Both the position numbers and the translations under genes were made by a program. Below are positions 4,623 to 6,737 of a stretch of DNA of 6,737 nt, piece after piece (positions within the stretch are counted from its first letter, which is position 1; each line of letters starts with the position of its first letter). The notes beneath the pieces were generated by a model. The model had not been told where the DNA came from. It worked only from the letters and a program-made list of their open reading frames with translations, and searched no databases. This DNA comes from Actinomycetes bacterium. Lineage in GTDB: Bacteria; Actinomycetota; Actinomycetes; Mycobacteriales; Mycobacteriaceae. The stretch covers positions 1 through 6,737 of the forward strand of contig JAHZJY010000104.1 in NCBI GenBank assembly GCA_022600695.1, written 5' to 3'.

Positions 4623-6737
4623 ATGCCCGAGGCCGACGACCTACTGGGCCGCGAGCCCGAGTCGCTGCGGTTGGGCCGGATGCTGGCCGAGGACACCGAG
4701 TGCGCGGTGGTGGTGTCCGGGGAGCCTGGTGTCGGTAAGTCGGCGTTGATCGATCAGATGTGCGCCCGGGCCGCCGGTGGTGGCTGGCACGTGGTGCGGA
4801 TCCTCGGGGTGCAGGCCGAGGAACCCTTCGCGCTGGGTGGGCTCAATCAACTGGTGTTCGCGCTGAAGGAATTCCAGGTCGATGTGGATGCGACGGACCG
4901 CGCGGTTCTTGCGCCGGTTTTCGGCGGCGACCCGGACTCCGAGGTGGCGGTATTGCCGCTGGTAATGGCGTTGCTAAATCTGTTGGCGGCGGCGGGGCAC
5001 ACCCGGCCGGTGCTGCTGGTGATTGATGACGTGCACTGGCTGGACAGGGTCAGTGCGCAGGTACTGGGAGCGGTGGGGCGGCGGCTGACCCACCCCCGGG
5101 TCCGGATCGTGGCCGGCCTTCGGACTCCGCACGCATCGGCGTTCGCCAGTGCGGGGTGGAGCGCATTGGAGTTGGCGCCGCTGGACGCCGAGGATTCGGT
5201 GCGCATGCTGGAGCGGACCGGGCTGCCCTTGCCGGCGGCCACCAGGACGGCGATCCTCGCGGCAGCGCAGGGAAATCCCTTGGCGTTGGCCGAACTTCCG
5301 CGTGGCACCGATCGGCTCGAACACAGCGCCGGCGGGATGCCGCTGACGCAGCGTCTGGTGGCGGTGTTCGGCGAGCGGCTGGGACAGCTCAGCCCGGGTG
5401 TGCGGGCCGAGTTGTTGCGGGCAGCGCTGGATGGCATCGCCGGCAGCGTCCCGTCGTCGACCCGGGCGCGATATGCCATGCGGAACGTCCTGCCTGCGGT
5501 GCAGGCAGGTCTTTTGGTCGTGAATCCGTTGGGGGAGATCGCCTTTCGCCATCCCCTGGTTCGCGCGGCGGTCATCCACCAGGCTGATCCGCAGGAGCGC
5601 CGCGAGGCCCACCGCGACTTGGCCGGACTCTACGGCGAGGTGCTGGTGCGCCGGGCCGCCCACCTGGCCGAGGCGAGCACCGAACCCGATCGAGAGGTGG
5701 CCGAGGTGCTCGCCGCCGCGGCGAGGCTGTCCATCCGCCGCGGCGGGCTCTCGGTGGGTGTGGAGTGGTTGCGCCGGGCCGCCGAACTCAGCCCCGACCC
5801 GGACCGTCGGGCGGCACTGGTCGCCGATGCGGTGTTCGTCGCCGCCCGGGCCGGCCAGTCCGGCGGGGTGGAGGATCTGCTGGAAACCACCGCGACCGGG
5901 CAGGGCGATTCGGCGCTGGCGGTCCTGGCCGAGTGCTACCAGGGGTTTCACGCCGACGGCGAGGTGGTCTCCACCCACCGGCGGATCCTCGACGCGCTGG
6001 AGGGGGCCGGCACTCTCGATGACAAGACATTGAACCGGCTGGTCTACCTGCTGGTTTCGATCACCAACTATTCCGGCAGCGCCGGGCATCGGGAACAGAC
6101 CAACGCCGCCCTGTCGAGCCTGCAGGCCCGACTCGACCCGGCGGTCCTGATGTATCGCACCGGTGATGAGGACATCGCCGGCACCGCGAACGCTGTGCGC
6201 GCGATGCTCGGCGGATGGGTGGAGTCACTCCCGCAGGTCCCGGCCCAGCGGATGGTGCTGCTGTCGTTCCCGGCGTACTGCATCGGGGCGATGGCCGAGT
6301 TCCGGGCTCCGCTTCAGGCGGCCTTCACCCAACTGTGCGAGCAGGGCGCGTCCGTCGATGCCATCGAGTGCGGGCGGGTGGTGCTGCTGGATCTGATCGC
6401 GGCCGGGCACTGGTCCCACGCCGAGCAGGTCGGGGCGAGTTGCCTGCGGATGGCCCAGCAGGTCGAGTGCAGCCAGTTGCGCCGCCACCAGGTGCTCGCC
6501 GATCTGGGGATGCTGGCCGCCGCACGCGGCGATAGGGAGACCGCCCACCGGTATGCCGCTGAGGTCAGGGCCTGGTCGACGCCGCGGGGTCTGCACCGGC
6601 TGCTCGATGCCGCCGAGCGGATCGCGGTGCGGGCCGCGCTGGCCGAGGCCGACTACGACACCGCCTATCGGGCGGCGATCAGGGTCAGCCCGCCGGGGCA
6701 GTGGCCGCGCCACTCCCTGCACGAGGTGGCCGAGTAC
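4623..6737 (+). CDS. LAL-type LuxR-family ATP-binding regulator, N-terminal 705 residues (runs off right edge)
   Basis: The frame is open from ATG 4623 to the last base, giving 705 residues without a stop. It opens with LLGREPE (7-13), the usual start of the AAA/STAND module of LAL regulators. Walker A is GEPGVGKSA at 33-41, Walker B is LLVIDDVHWLD at 131-141, followed by VRIVAGLR (160-167), AQGNPLALAELP (215-226), and FRHPLVRAAV (308-317), all typical landmarks of the family. After about residue 340 the protein becomes a long Ala/Leu/Arg/Glu-rich helical region of degenerate TPR type, normally the ligand- or partner-sensing part. The C-terminal LuxR helix-turn-helix expected in proteins of 850-1000 residues is outside the window, so the DNA-binding role is inferred. 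The stop at 4581 and the lack of other starts up to 4623 fix the N-terminus. The gene is divergent from the methyltransferase/PGRS-GH12 pair and could control it. Signal molecule unknown. Confidence 0.9.
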   Translation, partial: MPEADDLLGREPESLRLGRMLAEDTECAVVVSGEPGVGKSALIDQMCARAAGGGWHVVRILGVQAEEPFALGGLNQLVFALKEFQVDVDATDRAVLAPVFGGDPDSEVAVLPLVMALLNLLAAAGHTRPVLLVIDDVHWLDRVSAQVLGAVGRRLTHPRVRIVAGLRTPHASAFASAGWSALELAPLDAEDSVRMLERTGLPLPAATRTAILAAAQGNPLALAELPRGTDRLEHSAGGMPLTQRLVAVFGERLGQLSPGVRAELLRAALDGIAGSVPSSTRARYAMRNVLPAVQAGLLVVNPLGEIAFRHPLVRAAVIHQADPQERREAHRDLAGLYGEVLVRRAAHLAEASTEPDREVAEVLAAAARLSIRRGGLSVGVEWLRRAAELSPDPDRRAALVADAVFVAARAGQSGGVEDLLETTATGQGDSALAVLAECYQGFHADGEVVSTHRRILDALEGAGTLDDKTLNRLVYLLVSITNYSGSAGHREQTNAALSSLQARLDPAVLMYRTGDEDIAGTANAVRAMLGGWVESLPQVPAQRMVLLSFPAYCIGAMAEFRAPLQAAFTQLCEQGASVDAIECGRVVLLDLIAAGHWSHAEQVGASCLRMAQQVECSQLRRHQVLADLGMLAAARGDRETAHRYAAEVRAWSTPRGLHRLLDAAERIAVRAALAEADYDTAYRAAIRVSPPGQWPRHSLHEVAEY

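Noticed and set aside
4974..6089. Minus-strand 371-codon open frame inside the LAL gene
   Set aside because: No recognisable domain and an Arg/Pro/Gln/His-rich composition typical of antisense frames in GC-rich DNA. The plus frame carries Walker A and B motifs and FRHPLVR.

Overview
The window looks like a chromosomal segment from a high-GC actinobacterium, almost certainly a mycobacterium in the broad sense. The strongest sign is a secreted protein with a Gly-Gly-Asn / Gly-Gly-Ala repeat tract of the PGRS type and its typical entry module, which is a mycobacterial hallmark. Heavy G/C bias at third codon positions and a group II PLP decarboxylase and LAL regulator of common actinobacterial type agree with this. 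The genus assignment is inference; no rRNA or other phylogenetic marker is present.

Layout from left to right: (1) the N-terminal 185 codons of a PLP-dependent group II amino-acid decarboxylase on the minus strand, running off the left edge; (2) a 142-bp divergent intergenic region; (3) a plus-strand alpha/beta hydrolase (340 aa) with the haloalkane dehalogenase / epoxide hydrolase type Asp-His-Asp triad, closest by eye to the animal MEST/PEG1 proteins; (4) a 26-bp convergent gap; (5) a minus-strand 562-aa exported protein made of a Sec signal peptide, a disordered Ala/Pro/Ser/Arg segment, a PGRS tract and a C-terminal glycoside hydrolase family 12 (GH12, beta-1,4-glucanase type) domain; (6) 27 bp further upstream on the same strand, a SAM-dependent methyltransferase (338 aa, GTG start) resembling the sterol C-methyltransferase group; (7) a 141-bp divergent intergenic region with an imperfect palindrome; (8) a plus-strand LAL-type (large ATP-binding LuxR family) regulator, 705 codons visible, running off the right edge before any C-terminal DNA-binding domain.

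The methyltransferase and PGRS-GH12 genes are close enough to be one transcription unit. The LAL gene is divergent from it and is the obvious candidate regulator, though its DNA-binding domain is outside the window. The hydrolase and decarboxylase share a second divergent promoter region. No substrate linking these four activities can be read from sequence. No tRNA, rRNA, CRISPR array, insertion sequence, prophage or attachment site was found. The most distinctive object is the PGRS-GH12 fusion that uses a classical signal peptide instead of a PE domain. I do not see a clear new multi-gene system; the rest are recognisable families in a plausible but untested arrangement.
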